The position numbers and the translations under genes were made by a program. Shown piece by piece: positions 42,485-51,921 of a stretch of 64,000 nucleotides of DNA (the stretch's first letter is position 1; each line of letters opens with the position of its first letter). The DNA is from Pandoraea captiosa (GTDB lineage: Bacteria > Pseudomonadota > Gammaproteobacteria > Burkholderiales > Burkholderiaceae), in the NCBI RefSeq assembly GCF_902459775.1, contig NZ_CABPSQ010000001.1:1-64000 (forward strand). Direction: 5' to 3'. A model generated the notes under the pieces. It saw only the letters and a list, made by a program, of their open reading frames with translations, searched no databases and had not been told where the DNA came from.

Positions 42485-43399
42485 ATGTCGCATGACACCT
42501 CTTCGGCCGGGATCGTTCCGGGGTTCCTGGTCTCGACACAATGGTTGTCGGAAAATCTGCACCGACCGGAATTGCGTCTGTTCGATTGCAGCGCCACGAT
42601 GGTGGTCGATCCGGTGATCAAGCAGCGTGTGCAACCGGAGCGCGCCGCCTTCGAGGCCGGTCATATCCCGGGCGCCCGGTTCATCGATATCGATGCGCAG
42701 CTCTCTGACCGGCACCATCGGTTCCATTTGATGCTGCCGCCGCCGGCGGCTTTCAAGGCAGCCGTCGAAGCGCTGGGTATCGGCAACGACAGTCTGGTCG
42801 TGATCTACAGCACCGGCTCGATCTGGTGGGCGACGCGCGTGTGGTGGATGCTGCGAACGTACGGGTTCACGAACGCGCACGTGCTCGACGGCGGTTGGTC
42901 GCGATGGATTGCCGAGGGGCGTGCGGTCGAGGTCGGCGCGGGCGCCGACCCCGAAAACGCAGCAGGCGTCGAATTCACGCCGGCGCCGATACAGCCCTAT
43001 GTTGCGCAGCGCGAAGACGTCGAACGTGTCGTGAACGGCGACGGCGCGACGCGTTTGATCAACGCGCTTCGTCCCGCGCAGTACAGCGGCGAGGAACTGC
43101 CGCGCAAGGGGCGGGCCGGCCATATCCCCGGGAGCCTCAATATTCCGGCCGCCAGCCTGCTCGACGCCGACAGCGGGCGTTTTCTCGATGACGACACGCT
43201 GCGCGCACGCTTCGCGGCAGCGGGCGTCGACGACGAGACGTCCGTCATTGCTTACTGCGGCGGCGGAGTGTCGGCGAGTCTCGTGGTTTTTGCGCTCATG
43301 AAGCTCGCGCACCCGGACGTGCGCCTTTACGACGCATCGCTCGGGGAATGGGGCAGTGCACCGGAGCTGCCCATGCAGATTGAGGTGACGGCGGGGTAG
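42485..43399 (+). CDS. Two-domain rhodanese-type sulfurtransferase
   Basis: A 304-residue tandem rhodanese. The N-terminal domain (GHIPGARFIDID, then VWWMLRTYGFTNAHVLDGGW) lacks the active cysteine, as usual. The C-terminal domain has GHIPGSLNIPAASLLD and the active loop CGGGVSAS, with catalytic Cys. It resembles thiosulfate/mercaptopyruvate sulfurtransferases; the loop CGGGVS fits neither classical type exactly. Position at the end of the import operon suggests it handles sulfite/thiosulfate released from organosulfur compounds. GGAG precedes the ATG at 42485. Confidence 0.93.
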   Translation: MSHDTSSAGIVPGFLVSTQWLSENLHRPELRLFDCSATMVVDPVIKQRVQPERAAFEAGHIPGARFIDIDAQLSDRHHRFHLMLPPPAAFKAAVEALGIGNDSLVVIYSTGSIWWATRVWWMLRTYGFTNAHVLDGGWSRWIAEGRAVEVGAGADPENAAGVEFTPAPIQPYVAQREDVERVVNGDGATRLINALRPAQYSGEELPRKGRAGHIPGSLNIPAASLLDADSGRFLDDDTLRARFAAAGVDDETSVIAYCGGGVSASLVVFALMKLAHPDVRLYDASLGEWGSAPELPMQIEVTAG

Positions 43400-43417
43400 T
43401 TGTTCTCCCGTTGGCTT

Positions 43418-43448
43418 CGCTTCGTCAGGCCGGGACCGTGACGAAGCG
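43418..43448. terminator. Bidirectional terminator hairpin between convergent operons
   Basis: CGCTTCGTCA and TGACGAAGCG form a perfect 10-bp stem with an 11-base loop, centred between the rhodanese stop and the ssuD stop. No T-tract is obvious on either strand. Tandem CACGAAT repeats follow at 43470-43490. Confidence 0.65.
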
Positions 43449-43483
43449 GATTGCCGAACGACGCCAATGTCACGAATCACGAA

Positions 43484-44614
43484 TCACGACGTGCGACCTG
43501 CCCGCACGTCGAATGCGCCGCCGGTCAGCGCGCGGTCGCGCAGGGTGACGGGCGCCTTGCCCGGCAGCAACGGGAATACCAGTTCGGCGAAGCGGATCGC
43601 TTCTTCGAGATGCGGGTAGCCCGAGAGCACGAAGGTGTCGACGCCGATGTCGACATACTCCTTCAGGCGCGCGGCGACCTCTTCGGCATTGCCGACCAGC
43701 GCGGTGCCCGCGCCGCCGCGAACGAGTCCCACCCCGGCCCACAGGTTGGGGCCGACGACGAGTTTGTCGCGGCGTCCTCCATGCAGCGACGCCATGCGCG
43801 CCTGCCCCACCGAGTCCATGCCTGCGTAATTGCGCTGAGCCGCGGCGATGTCGTCGTCCGTCAGATGGCTGATCAGACGGTCGGCATCCGCCCACGCCTC
43901 GTCGCTCGTCTCGCGCACGATGACGTGCAGCCGCACGCCGAAGCGCAGCGTGCGGCCATGCCGCTGCGCACGGGCGCGAACATCGGCGATCTTGGCGGCC
44001 ACGGCGTCGGGCGGTTCCCCCCAACTGAGATAGGCATCCACGTGTCTGGCCGCCAGTTCGTGGGCGGCCGGTGACGACCCGCCGAAGTACAGCGGGGGAT
44101 GAGGCTGCGTGGCCGGTTCGAAGAAATTCTGCGCGCCGGTCACTTTCAGATGCTGGCCTTCGAAGTCGACTTTCTCGCCTTGCAACAGGCGGCGCCACAC
44201 GCTCAGGAACTCGTCGCCCGCCGTGTAGCGCTCGTCGTGCGAGTAGAACACGCCGTCCGCCGCGAGCTCGGTCGCGTCGCCCCCGGGCACGACATTGAGT
44301 AGCAGGCGCCCCGCACCGAGTGCCTGGTCCAGCGTTGCCGCCTGCCGGGCCGACGCCGTCGGGTTGCCCAGCGACGTGCGCAGCGCCACGAGCAGCTTGA
44401 TGCGTTGCGTGACGGGAATCAGGCTGGCGGCCGTCACCCACGGATCCAGACACGAACTGCCGGTAGGAATGAGCAGGCCGTCGAATCCCAGTCGCTCGGC
44501 CGTTTCCGCGATCTGGCGCATGTAGGCGTTGGTGGCAGGGCGTCCGAAATCGGACTTGCCGAGATAACGTGTGTCGCCCGAGGTGGGCAGAAACCAGAAG
44601 ATGTCGGGGTTCAT
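43484..44614 (-). CDS. ssuD: FMNH2-dependent alkanesulfonate monooxygenase
   Basis: A 376-residue enzyme nearly superposable on E. coli SsuD: MFWFLPT-like start ([16 protein letters not shown]), [12 protein letters not shown] with the conserved Cys, [39 protein letters not shown] and [19 protein letters not shown]. It splits alkanesulfonates to sulfite and aldehyde. The ATG overlaps the sigma-54 regulator stop as ATGA, so it is the last gene of the - strand operon. Its usual partners SsuE and SsuABC are not beside it. Confidence 0.96.
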   Translation of the reverse strand: MNPDIFWFLPTSGDTRYLGKSDFGRPATNAYMRQIAETAERLGFDGLLIPTGSSCLDPWVTAASLIPVTQRIKLLVALRTSLGNPTASARQAATLDQALGAGRLLLNVVPGGDATELAADGVFYSHDERYTAGDEFLSVWRRLLQGEKVDFEGQHLKVTGAQNFFEPATQPHPPLYFGGSSPAAHELAARHVDAYLSWGEPPDAVAAKIADVRARAQRHGRTLRFGVRLHVIVRETSDEAWADADRLISHLTDDDIAAAQRNYAGMDSVGQARMASLHGGRRDKLVVGPNLWAGVGLVRGGAGTALVGNAEEVAARLKEYVDIGVDTFVLSGYPHLEEAIRFAELVFPLLPGKAPVTLRDRALTGGAFDVRAGRTS

Positions 44615-45861
44615 TGCAGTTTTCGCGTTTCGATATCGGAAGGTGTGTCGGTGTGGGAGACCTCGCATGCGCTCTTGCGCGGCGGGCCAATCTCGCCGAG
44701 ACGGATCAGGCGGGCACGCACGACGTTGCGGCTGATGCCCAGCAGACGGGCGGTTTCGCTCTGGCTGTAGTGACTCACGCGGAAGGCCTCGCGCAGCAGG
44801 GCGTCTTCCACGATCTGATGCAGATTCGCGCCGCGCGATTCGCACAACCGCAAGAGGGCGCGGTGCAGTGCCGCCATGTCCTCGTCCGGCCCAGGGCGCG
44901 AGCCGCTTGCGGCGCCGTTGTACTGGTCTGTGGCTGGCGATGCCTGGGCAATCGACGCGGCTGAGGACGAGGCGGCAAAGGAGGCGGTGGAAGGGGCGGA
45001 CGAAGGGGCGGTGGAAGGGGCGGCGGAAGGGGCAGCCGGTAGTCGAAGGCTCGCCGCGTCGATTTCGCTTTGCTCGCACAGCAGCAGCGTGCGATGGATG
45101 ACGTTCTCCAGTTCGCGCACGTTGCCGTGCCATGGCGCCTGCATCAGCTTTTGCTCGGCATCGGGCGCGAGCGCGAGCTTCCGGTAACCGAGCCGCTTGC
45201 TATAGGTTTCAATGAAGTAGCGTGCGAGCGGCACGATGTCGCCCGGGCGCTCGCGGAGCGTGAGCACATTCAGGCTGATGACGTTCAGGCGGTAATACAG
45301 GTCCTTGCGAAAGCGTTTCTCGCTCACGAGCCGTTCGAGATCGGTCGAGGCGGCGGCCAGCACGCGCACATCGACCGGCAACGACTGTCGCCCGCCCAGG
45401 CGGCTCACTTCGCGCTCCTGCAACACGCGCAGGAGCTTGTTCTGCACCGACAGCGGCAGGTCGTTGATCTCGTCGAGAAAGATGGTGCCGCCGTTGGCCT
45501 GCTCGAACCAGCCCGCCTGAGCGCCAAACGCGCCGGCAAACGCGCCGTTTTCATAGCCGAACAGTTCGGCATCGACGAGCGACTCGGAGAACGCTCCGCA
45601 ACTGACCTTCACGAACGGTCCGGCACGGCGCGGGCTGGAACCGTGAATGTGCCGGGCGATCAGTTCCTTGCCGGTGCCTGTCTCGCCGGTGATGAGAATG
45701 CTCGCATCGCTGGGCGCCACCTGTTCGACCTCCGCGAGCAATTCGCGTGAGCGCGGATCGACGAAAATCCAGTCGGCGGCACTGTCCCGGGACGCGTGGT
45801 CGGCCGCGCCCCCAAGTTGCGAGCGCTGAGGTAGCGGTGGCCATACCGGCAGGGTTGCCAT
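44611..45861 (-). CDS. Sigma-54-dependent activator (SfnR-like), altered GAFTGA loop
   Basis: A 416-residue activator with no N-terminal sensor domain. AAA+ domain: Walker A GETGTGKE (59-66), loop GAFAGA (106-111, where GAFTGA is the norm), Walker B GTIFLDE. A Ser/Ala/Pro-rich linker (about 290-330) precedes a Fis-type helix-turn-helix ([20 protein letters not shown]). SfnR-type proteins activate sulfone-use genes when sulfate is scarce. Nine bases after the upstream gene stop; coupled to ssuD. Loss of the loop threonine may weaken or change sigma-54 contact. Confidence 0.92.
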   Translation of the reverse strand: MATLPVWPPLPQRSQLGGAADHASRDSAADWIFVDPRSRELLAEVEQVAPSDASILITGETGTGKELIARHIHGSSPRRAGPFVKVSCGAFSESLVDAELFGYENGAFAGAFGAQAGWFEQANGGTIFLDEINDLPLSVQNKLLRVLQEREVSRLGGRQSLPVDVRVLAAASTDLERLVSEKRFRKDLYYRLNVISLNVLTLRERPGDIVPLARYFIETYSKRLGYRKLALAPDAEQKLMQAPWHGNVRELENVIHRTLLLCEQSEIDAASLRLPAAPSAAPSTAPSSAPSTASFAASSSAASIAQASPATDQYNGAASGSRPGPDEDMAALHRALLRLCESRGANLHQIVEDALLREAFRVSHYSQSETARLLGISRNVVRARLIRLGEIGPPRKSACEVSHTDTPSDIETRKLQ

Positions 45862-45870
45862 ACGGGGACC

Positions 45871-47157
45871 TCAGGAATAGAAGGACGGCGCCGGTGCCTG
45901 AGCGTTGAGCACCCAGTTCCCGATGTCCTGAAGCTTGTAATCCACCGGATCGTGCAGCGTTTGCACGCGCAGGTTTCGCCAGTAGCGATCGAGGCGCAGC
46001 GCGCCGTGGGTGGCGCGCGCGCCGGTCGTCTCGAACAGTCGGCTGGCGACGTCGAGGCCGTGGCGCGAGGCGGCCACCTTTGCCGTGGCGACGGCCACCG
46101 CGACACGGCCGCGCGCGTCGGCGTCGAGCGAATCGCCTTGCTGCCACGCCTCGTCGAATAGCGTCGCCGCCTGCCGCGCTAACAGCCGAACACTTTCCAG
46201 CCCCACGTGAAACTCGCCGTAGTGGGCGAGGGTGTAGGGATCGTCGCTGGCGTTTTCGACGCCCGAACGGAACCAGGGGCGTGCTTCGTGCAAGGTATAG
46301 TGCTTCGCTTCGGCCAGTGCACCTTGCGCCAGCCCGAGGAACATGTGCACGAACACCAGTTGCGCGAGCAACGGACGCAGCGACGCGCGCGGCGTGGTCA
46401 GCGGCCCGGGGTCGAGCAGCATTTCGGCAGTGTCGACCCGCACGCGTTCGAACAGGGCGCTGCCGCTGTCGGTCTGACGCTGACCGAAGCAATTCCAGTC
46501 GCTGTTGATCGTGATCCCTGCGCGGGCTGTCGGTATGGCGGCGATGAGCAACTTGCCGCTGCGCTCGTCCTTGCCGGAGGCAATCAGCATTTCCGAGTCC
46601 AGCGCCCCGGAGCAGAAGCTCTTCTTGCCGGAGAACTCGAACCATTCCTGCGTATCGTGCATGCGTCGCACGACGGTTCGCTCGTCCAGCGGATTGAGGG
46701 CATTGCCCCAGAACCAGTGATTGCGTGCGGTTTGTTCGACCCACGGTACCCACTGTTCGGGCTTCGAGAACAGCTGAACGGTCGCGAGCAGCAGGTGGTG
46801 AAAACCGTAGACGTGGGCGAGCGAGCTGTCGGCCTGCGCCAGGATTCGCACGGTCTCCAGCGTCTGCGCCCACTGCGCGCCCTGACCGCCGTAGTCTGCC
46901 GGAATGGACAGGGAGAGCAGGCCGCTTTGACGCAACGTGTCGCGCTCGGCTTTGGGCGTGCCGCCGGCGGCGTCGCGGGCGACGGCGGTCTCGGCAAAGC
47001 GCGTCGCCAGGGTCTGTGCACGTTGCAATGCGTCGCCGCGAGGCGAGGGCGTCGCTGAGGAAAAGGCTGACGTCGATGTCATGGGACGAGTCGGGAGCGA
47101 GGTAGGGGTGTTGGGGCGTATGGGGGGGCGTTGACCGACAATTCCCGCGCGCTTCAT
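45871..47157 (-). CDS. Acyl-CoA dehydrogenase-fold flavoprotein, DszC/SfnB-like
   Basis: A 428-residue protein with the acyl-CoA dehydrogenase fold. Features: LSLSIPADYGGQGAQWAQTL, FSGKKSFCSGALDSEMLI, the flavin-site stretch DWNCFGQRQTDSGSALFERV, and the C-terminal LDRYWRNLRVQTLHDPVDYK shared with DszC/SfnB proteins. Probably a reduced-flavin monooxygenase acting on an organosulfur compound rather than a true dehydrogenase. The ATG at 47157 overlaps the upstream stop (ATGA), which decides the start; an ATG at 47082 has no ribosome site. Confidence 0.9.
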   Translation of the reverse strand: MKRAGIVGQRPPIRPNTPTSLPTRPMTSTSAFSSATPSPRGDALQRAQTLATRFAETAVARDAAGGTPKAERDTLRQSGLLSLSIPADYGGQGAQWAQTLETVRILAQADSSLAHVYGFHHLLLATVQLFSKPEQWVPWVEQTARNHWFWGNALNPLDERTVVRRMHDTQEWFEFSGKKSFCSGALDSEMLIASGKDERSGKLLIAAIPTARAGITINSDWNCFGQRQTDSGSALFERVRVDTAEMLLDPGPLTTPRASLRPLLAQLVFVHMFLGLAQGALAEAKHYTLHEARPWFRSGVENASDDPYTLAHYGEFHVGLESVRLLARQAATLFDEAWQQGDSLDADARGRVAVAVATAKVAASRHGLDVASRLFETTGARATHGALRLDRYWRNLRVQTLHDPVDYKLQDIGNWVLNAQAPAPSFYS

Positions 47158-48584
47158 GCACTTCGGGCGCTACTGGCACGGGGACCAGAGGTGTCCGGCG
47201 CGCTCTCGGGCACGTGACGGAAACTTGCTCCTGCGTGATGTGCGGGCAGGCGGTCGCCGCGACCGAAGAGCCGCTGGCGGAACGTTTCCGGACCGGAGGT
47301 GTTGCCGTACTGCGTCCGGTAGCGTCCACGGTTTTGCAGCTCGGGGACGATGAGATCGGTGAAGTCTTCCCACGTCTCCGGCACCACGATGCGCGTCAGG
47401 TTGAAGCCGTCGATCTCGCCGATATCGATCCATCGCTCCAGTTCGTCTGCGACTTGAGCGGCGTCGCCCACGATGGTGTGGTACCGGCTACCCAGGGCAA
47501 ATTGCTCAAGCAACTTGCGTCGCGTGGTCCAGCCTTGTTGCTGGGCGGTCTGCGTGGCGGACTGAATGGCGTTGGCGTTGCCGAACTGGATCGGCTCGTC
47601 CAGCGCGAATCGGGCGAAGTCGACCCCGGTGCTGGCGGCAAAGTGCGCCAGGCCGCTCTCGGCACTGGCATGGGCCAGATACTCGGCGTGCTTGTCACGG
47701 GCCTCGGCCTGTGTGCGCCCGGGCACCACGGCGATCCCGGCGTAAATCTTGATGTCCTCCGGGCGACGACCGGCTTCCACGGCAGCCTGTCGCAGCTTGC
47801 GCGATGCCGAACGTGCGGCTTGCGGCGAGTTCGCGCCAATGAAGACGCCTTCGGCGTGGCGTCCGGCAAAGCGCAGCCCGCGCGACGAAGTGCCCGCCTG
47901 AAACAGGACCGGTGTTCGCTGCGGCGATGGCGCGCTCATGTGGATGGCATGGGCGCGGTAAAACGGCCCGTCGTGTGTCACGGGACGGACCCTGTCGGGC
48001 AGCGTATGAATGCGCCGCGCCTTGTCGGCGATAACGGCACCGTCGTCCCAGCTCCCTTCCCACAGCTTGTAGCTGAGTTCGAGAAAGTCCTCGGCGCGGT
48101 CATAGCGGCTATCGTGCTCGGCCAGCCCGTTCTGGCCCAGACCGCGCGCGCCGCTATCCACATACCCCGTGACGATGTTCCAGCCGATGCGCCCGCCGGT
48201 GAGCTGGTCGAGCGTGGTGACGTCGCGCGCAAAGGTGTATGGGTTGTGTGCACCGACCATCGCGGTAAGCCCGAAGCCAAGGTGCTTCGTGGCCGCCGCC
48301 ATGGCAGAGACGATCAGCCACGGGTTGTTGACCGGCAACTGGATGCCTTCGCGCAGCGTCAGATCCACGCTGCCCTGGTAGACGTCGTAGTAACCGATGA
48401 CGTCGGCAATGAAGAGGCCGTCGAACAATCCGCGCTCCAGCACTTGTGCGATGTGGGTCCAGTACTGGAGCGAGTGGTATTGCGTCGACTGGTCGCGCGG
48501 GTGCGTCCACAGGCCATGGTGAATGTGGCCGACGCAGTTCATGTTGAAGGCGTTGACGTGAATGTGCCGCTTGGCTTGTGTCAT
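47154..48584 (-). CDS. FMN-dependent monooxygenase, NtaA/SnaA/DszA type (second copy)
   Basis: A 476-residue group C monooxygenase. It starts RHIHVNAFNMNCVGHIHHGL, has FIADVIGYYDVYQ, LDQLTGGRIGWNIVTGYVDS, RYDRAEDFLELSYKLWEGSW and PVLFQAGTSSRGLRFAG. It clearly differs from the copy at 37551 (for example in the N-terminus and insert lengths), so a different substrate is likely. It lies between SfnB-like genes in the - strand operon. Needs a separate flavin reductase. Confidence 0.94.
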   Translation of the reverse strand: MTQAKRHIHVNAFNMNCVGHIHHGLWTHPRDQSTQYHSLQYWTHIAQVLERGLFDGLFIADVIGYYDVYQGSVDLTLREGIQLPVNNPWLIVSAMAAATKHLGFGLTAMVGAHNPYTFARDVTTLDQLTGGRIGWNIVTGYVDSGARGLGQNGLAEHDSRYDRAEDFLELSYKLWEGSWDDGAVIADKARRIHTLPDRVRPVTHDGPFYRAHAIHMSAPSPQRTPVLFQAGTSSRGLRFAGRHAEGVFIGANSPQAARSASRKLRQAAVEAGRRPEDIKIYAGIAVVPGRTQAEARDKHAEYLAHASAESGLAHFAASTGVDFARFALDEPIQFGNANAIQSATQTAQQQGWTTRRKLLEQFALGSRYHTIVGDAAQVADELERWIDIGEIDGFNLTRIVVPETWEDFTDLIVPELQNRGRYRTQYGNTSGPETFRQRLFGRGDRLPAHHAGASFRHVPESAPDTSGPRASSARSA

Positions 48585-48600
48585 GGCGAGATTCCTGGCG

Positions 48601-49914
48601 TCAGATCGCGCCGTGGCGCGGCGGACGCACGCCGTTGAGGACATAGTTGCCCACTGCGTGGTATTTCCAGCGCACCGGGTCGTGCAGCGTATGGGTGCGG
48701 GCATTGCGCCAGAAGCGATCGAGACCGAGCGCCACCGATGTTGCGCTGGTGCCGCCGAGCTCGAACAGTTTGGTGCCGGCGAGCAGACTGGCGCTTGTGC
48801 TGAGTGCCTTGGCCTGCGCGACGGCAATCGAGGCAGCGGCCACACTGTCGTCGTCCGGTGCGCGTTGTGCCGCGTCGACGGCACGTGCGGCGCGGGCGAT
48901 GAGCGCGTCGGCGGCGTGCAGGCGCAGGGCAACGTTGCCGATCTGTTCGAGCAGCAGCGGGTCGTCCGCCGCGCGCTGCACGCCCGAGTCGATCCACGGC
49001 CGGGCATGCTCGCGGATAAACGGCAGCGCGGCCTGCAAGGCGCCATGACCGATGCCGGCGTCGAGCGCGGCATGAATGATCTGCGCGAACGGACCGATCG
49101 TGGTCGCGCGCTCGAACGATGCGGTGAAGGGCACGATCCATTCCGGTTCGACACGAACATGCTCGAACTGCACCGATCCGCTGCCGGTCACACGCTGTCC
49201 GAAACCGTCCCAGTCGTCCGTCACTGTCACACCCGGCGCGTTGCGGGGAATGAACACCAGATAGGCGCGCTGGGCGGCGCCTTCCTGCGCATCTTCCTGC
49301 GCGACGGCAAGCGTGGGTATCCAGTGCGCGTACACAGCCCCGGTGCAATAGAACTTCGCGCCCTGCACGAACCAGCCGCGCGCTTCTCGCCGCAGTTCGG
49401 TGCGACGCTTGAAGTCACGCTGACCCACTTCGGCCAGCGCGTTGCCCAGGCGCTCGCCGCGCAATACCCGGTCGTAGAAAAACGTCTTTTGCTCGTGGGT
49501 GCCGCCAACGCGCAGCACTTCGAGGGAGTAGTAGTGGTTTTGCGGAATATGCCCGAAGCTGCCGTCCGCGGCGGCGATGACGCTCACCACTTTGGTCAGC
49601 GTATCGGTGCTGACCTCGGCGCCGCCGTATGCCTTCGGTATCGTGATGCCCCACAGGCCGGATTGACTGAATCGGTCCACTTCGTGCCAGGGGAGACGGC
49701 GTTCGTGATCGCGTTGCCGCGCGCCGGGCGCCAGATCGCTGGCGAATGCGTTCGCGACTTCGAGCGCGTGTGCATCGTCGAGAATCAGGTCCGCCCGCCG
49801 TTGCGGGGTCGGCGCGGGCGCGGGCCGATCCGGCTGTCGCGACGCGCGCACCGGGGCGGAAGGGAAGTGCGGCGCGTCCGCCGAAGGGCGCACCGGTGTC
49901 GAGGCATGTGTCAT
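48601..49914 (-). CDS. SfnB-family flavoprotein (acyl-CoA dehydrogenase fold), copy 2
   Basis: A 437-residue SfnB-like protein: SGLWGITIPKAYGGAEVSTD, GHIPQNHYYSLEVLR, KFYCTGAVYAHWIP, DWDGFGQRVTGSGSVQFEHV and LDRFWRNARTHTLHDPVRWK. The Pro/Ala-rich first 50 residues are not conserved. The start is uncertain: ATG at 49914 has no clear ribosome site and a GTG at 49953 overlaps the upstream gene. Expected to oxidise a sulfur compound such as a sulfone or sulfinate with FMNH2. Confidence 0.88.
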   Translation of the reverse strand: MTHASTPVRPSADAPHFPSAPVRASRQPDRPAPAPTPQRRADLILDDAHALEVANAFASDLAPGARQRDHERRLPWHEVDRFSQSGLWGITIPKAYGGAEVSTDTLTKVVSVIAAADGSFGHIPQNHYYSLEVLRVGGTHEQKTFFYDRVLRGERLGNALAEVGQRDFKRRTELRREARGWFVQGAKFYCTGAVYAHWIPTLAVAQEDAQEGAAQRAYLVFIPRNAPGVTVTDDWDGFGQRVTGSGSVQFEHVRVEPEWIVPFTASFERATTIGPFAQIIHAALDAGIGHGALQAALPFIREHARPWIDSGVQRAADDPLLLEQIGNVALRLHAADALIARAARAVDAAQRAPDDDSVAAASIAVAQAKALSTSASLLAGTKLFELGGTSATSVALGLDRFWRNARTHTLHDPVRWKYHAVGNYVLNGVRPPRHGAI

Positions 49915-49943
49915 GTCGGGGATGTGGGGCGGATGCCGGCCGG

Positions 49944-51221
49944 TCAGTTCCACTGATGACGCTTTGGAAGCGCACCGTTGAGCACGTAATTGCCGAGCAA
50001 GTGATATTTCCAGCGTACCGGGTCATGCAGCGTGTGAACGCGGGCATTGCGCCAGTGACGATCCAGGTGGTATCCGGCGCGACTCGATGCCGAGCCGGCG
50101 AGCGCGAACAACTGCTCGCTGACGTTGAGCGCCGCTTCGGTCGTGAGGATCTTGGCGTGGGCGACGGCGACCGATGCGCTCGCGCAGATCGCGTCGTCGA
50201 TCGGACCGAGTGCGAGCGTGTCCAGACAGCGCGCGGCGTCGAGCAGCACGGCGTGCGCGGCGTCGACCTCGATCTGCAACTGGCCGATTTCGTGAATGAT
50301 GTAGGGGTCGTCGCTCGCCTGATTCACGCCCGAATCGATCCATGGGCGGCTTTTGTCGCGCACGAAGTCGATCGCGTCGCGCAGTGCGCCTTGCGCGATA
50401 CCCGCGTCGATGGCGGCCTGAATCAATTGGGACACCGGCCCGGAGAGCGTGGGCACTTTCTCGAAGCGCCAGATGGGAACGACATCGTTCTCGCCGATGG
50501 GGACGTTCTCGAAAATCACGCTGCCGCTGGCCGTCGTGCGCTGGCCGAAGGCGTCCCAGTCGTCGAGGATGGTCACGCCCGGGGCGTCGCGTCGCACCCA
50601 CACCTGAACCGGGCGGCCCTGATCGTCGACCGCGCGAAACGGAATCCAATGCGCGAACGCGGAGCCCGTCGAGTAGTGGCGTGTGCCGCTCACGCGTAAC
50701 CGACCGTCGGCGTCGCGTGCGAGATGAGCGGTCGGCGAGGATAGTTGGGCGGCTTTCGCTTTACGTTCCGGACCGGCGTTGCCGATTCGCTGCCCGCCAA
50801 GGACGTCGGCGAACCAGCGTTGCCGCTGCCCTTCGTCGCCCATGTCCGAGAGGTTCTGCAGCACGGCAAAGTGATTTTGCGGAATTTGTCCGAGCGATGG
50901 GTCGGCCGCGCAGATCGTGACGAACAGCTGGGCCAGCGTGACGTATGACGCGCCGAGGCCGCCGTACCGGCGGGGAATGGTGATGGCCCACAGGCCGCTT
51001 GCCGTGTATTGCTCGATCTCGTCCCAGGGCAGGCGACGTTCGCGGTCGCGCTCGGCGGCGCTGGCGCGGAAGGTGTCGGCCAGCGTTTGCGCGATCGTCA
51101 GCGCTTCGGCCTCGCTCGCAATGCGATACGGCTCGCGTGGTGGCAACGGCACGCGCGTGAGCGCACGCGGGTGGGGCGTGGGAGCGGCGGGCTCCGAGCG
51201 CTTGAAGTCGGGATGATTCAT
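49944..51221 (-). CDS. SfnB-family flavoprotein (acyl-CoA dehydrogenase fold), copy 1
   Basis: A 425-residue SfnB-like protein closely related to its downstream neighbour: ASGLWAITIPRRYGGLGASY, GQIPQNHFAVLQNLSDMG, HYSTGSAFAHWIPFRAV, DWDAFGQRTTASGSVIFENV and LDRHWRNARVHTLHDPVRWK. The two probably arose by tandem duplication and diverged. It follows metI by 37 bases, so the sulfur-oxidation genes seem to be in one transcript with the methionine-type importer. Confidence 0.92.
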   Translation of the reverse strand: MNHPDFKRSEPAAPTPHPRALTRVPLPPREPYRIASEAEALTIAQTLADTFRASAAERDRERRLPWDEIEQYTASGLWAITIPRRYGGLGASYVTLAQLFVTICAADPSLGQIPQNHFAVLQNLSDMGDEGQRQRWFADVLGGQRIGNAGPERKAKAAQLSSPTAHLARDADGRLRVSGTRHYSTGSAFAHWIPFRAVDDQGRPVQVWVRRDAPGVTILDDWDAFGQRTTASGSVIFENVPIGENDVVPIWRFEKVPTLSGPVSQLIQAAIDAGIAQGALRDAIDFVRDKSRPWIDSGVNQASDDPYIIHEIGQLQIEVDAAHAVLLDAARCLDTLALGPIDDAICASASVAVAHAKILTTEAALNVSEQLFALAGSASSRAGYHLDRHWRNARVHTLHDPVRWKYHLLGNYVLNGALPKRHQWN

Positions 51222-51258
51222 GGGTTTTCTCGATATGCGATGGCTTCGCGCGTCGCGT

Positions 51259-51921
51259 TCAGCGGCTGCGCAACCAGCGCACGTAGCGGTCGCCCGCTGT
51301 CTGCACCAGCGTGACGAGCAGAATCAGCACGGCGATCACGATCACCATGACCTGTGTGTCGAATCGTTGATAGCCGTAGCGGATGGCCAGATCGCCCAGC
51401 CCGCCGGCGCCGACGGCGCCCGCCATGGCGGACGCGCTGATGAGCGCCACGAGCGTAATGGTGAAGCCGCCGATCACGCCCGGCAGGGCTTCGGGCAGAT
51501 AGACGTGACGCACGATGTCCCACTTCTCGCACCCCATGGCCTGCGCCGCCTCGATCAGGCCGGGGTCGACCTCGCGCAGGCTGACCTCGACGATGCGGGC
51601 GAAGAAGGGCGTCGCACTGACGGCGAGCGGCACGATGGCGGCCCACACACCGATGGTGGTGCCCGCAACGATGCGCGTGATGGGAATCAGCGCCACGAGC
51701 AGCACGATGAACGGCGTCGCGCGAAACCCGTTGATCATGCTGCCGACCACGCGATTCACGCGCGGCCAGGCGAGGAAGCCGTCCGGGGCCGTGATGATGA
51801 GCAGCACGGCCAGCGGAATGCCGGCGACAAAGGCAATGGCGCCGGACACTCCGACCATCATCAGCGTGTCGACGAGCGCGTTCCAGTAGCGATCAATGGA
51901 GATGGACAGTGTCAGCGACAT
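51259..51921 (-). CDS. metI: Methionine-type ABC transporter permease
   Basis: A 221-residue MetI-type permease with about five membrane segments ([20 protein letters not shown], then [17 protein letters not shown]). The docking loop is [24 protein letters not shown] 13 bases before the ATG at 51921 and the usual 217-residue family length decide the start. It overlaps the metN gene by 29 bases. Together with MetN and MetQ it would import methionine or, in this context, another organosulfur compound. Confidence 0.94.
   Translation of the reverse strand: MSLTLSISIDRYWNALVDTLMMVGVSGAIAFVAGIPLAVLLIITAPDGFLAWPRVNRVVGSMINGFRATPFIVLLVALIPITRIVAGTTIGVWAAIVPLAVSATPFFARIVEVSLREVDPGLIEAAQAMGCEKWDIVRHVYLPEALPGVIGGFTITLVALISASAMAGAVGAGGLGDLAIRYGYQRFDTQVMVIVIAVLILLVTLVQTAGDRYVRWLRSR

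Noticed and set aside
43466-43490. Tandem CACGAAT repeats near the ssuD stop
   Set aside because: Only about two and a half short units, partly inside the ssuD end; too small to call a functional repeat.
45551-47329. A 592-codon minus-strand frame across the DszC-like gene
   Set aside because: Same strand but another frame of well-supported genes, Arg-rich and without motifs; it spans the ends of three real genes.
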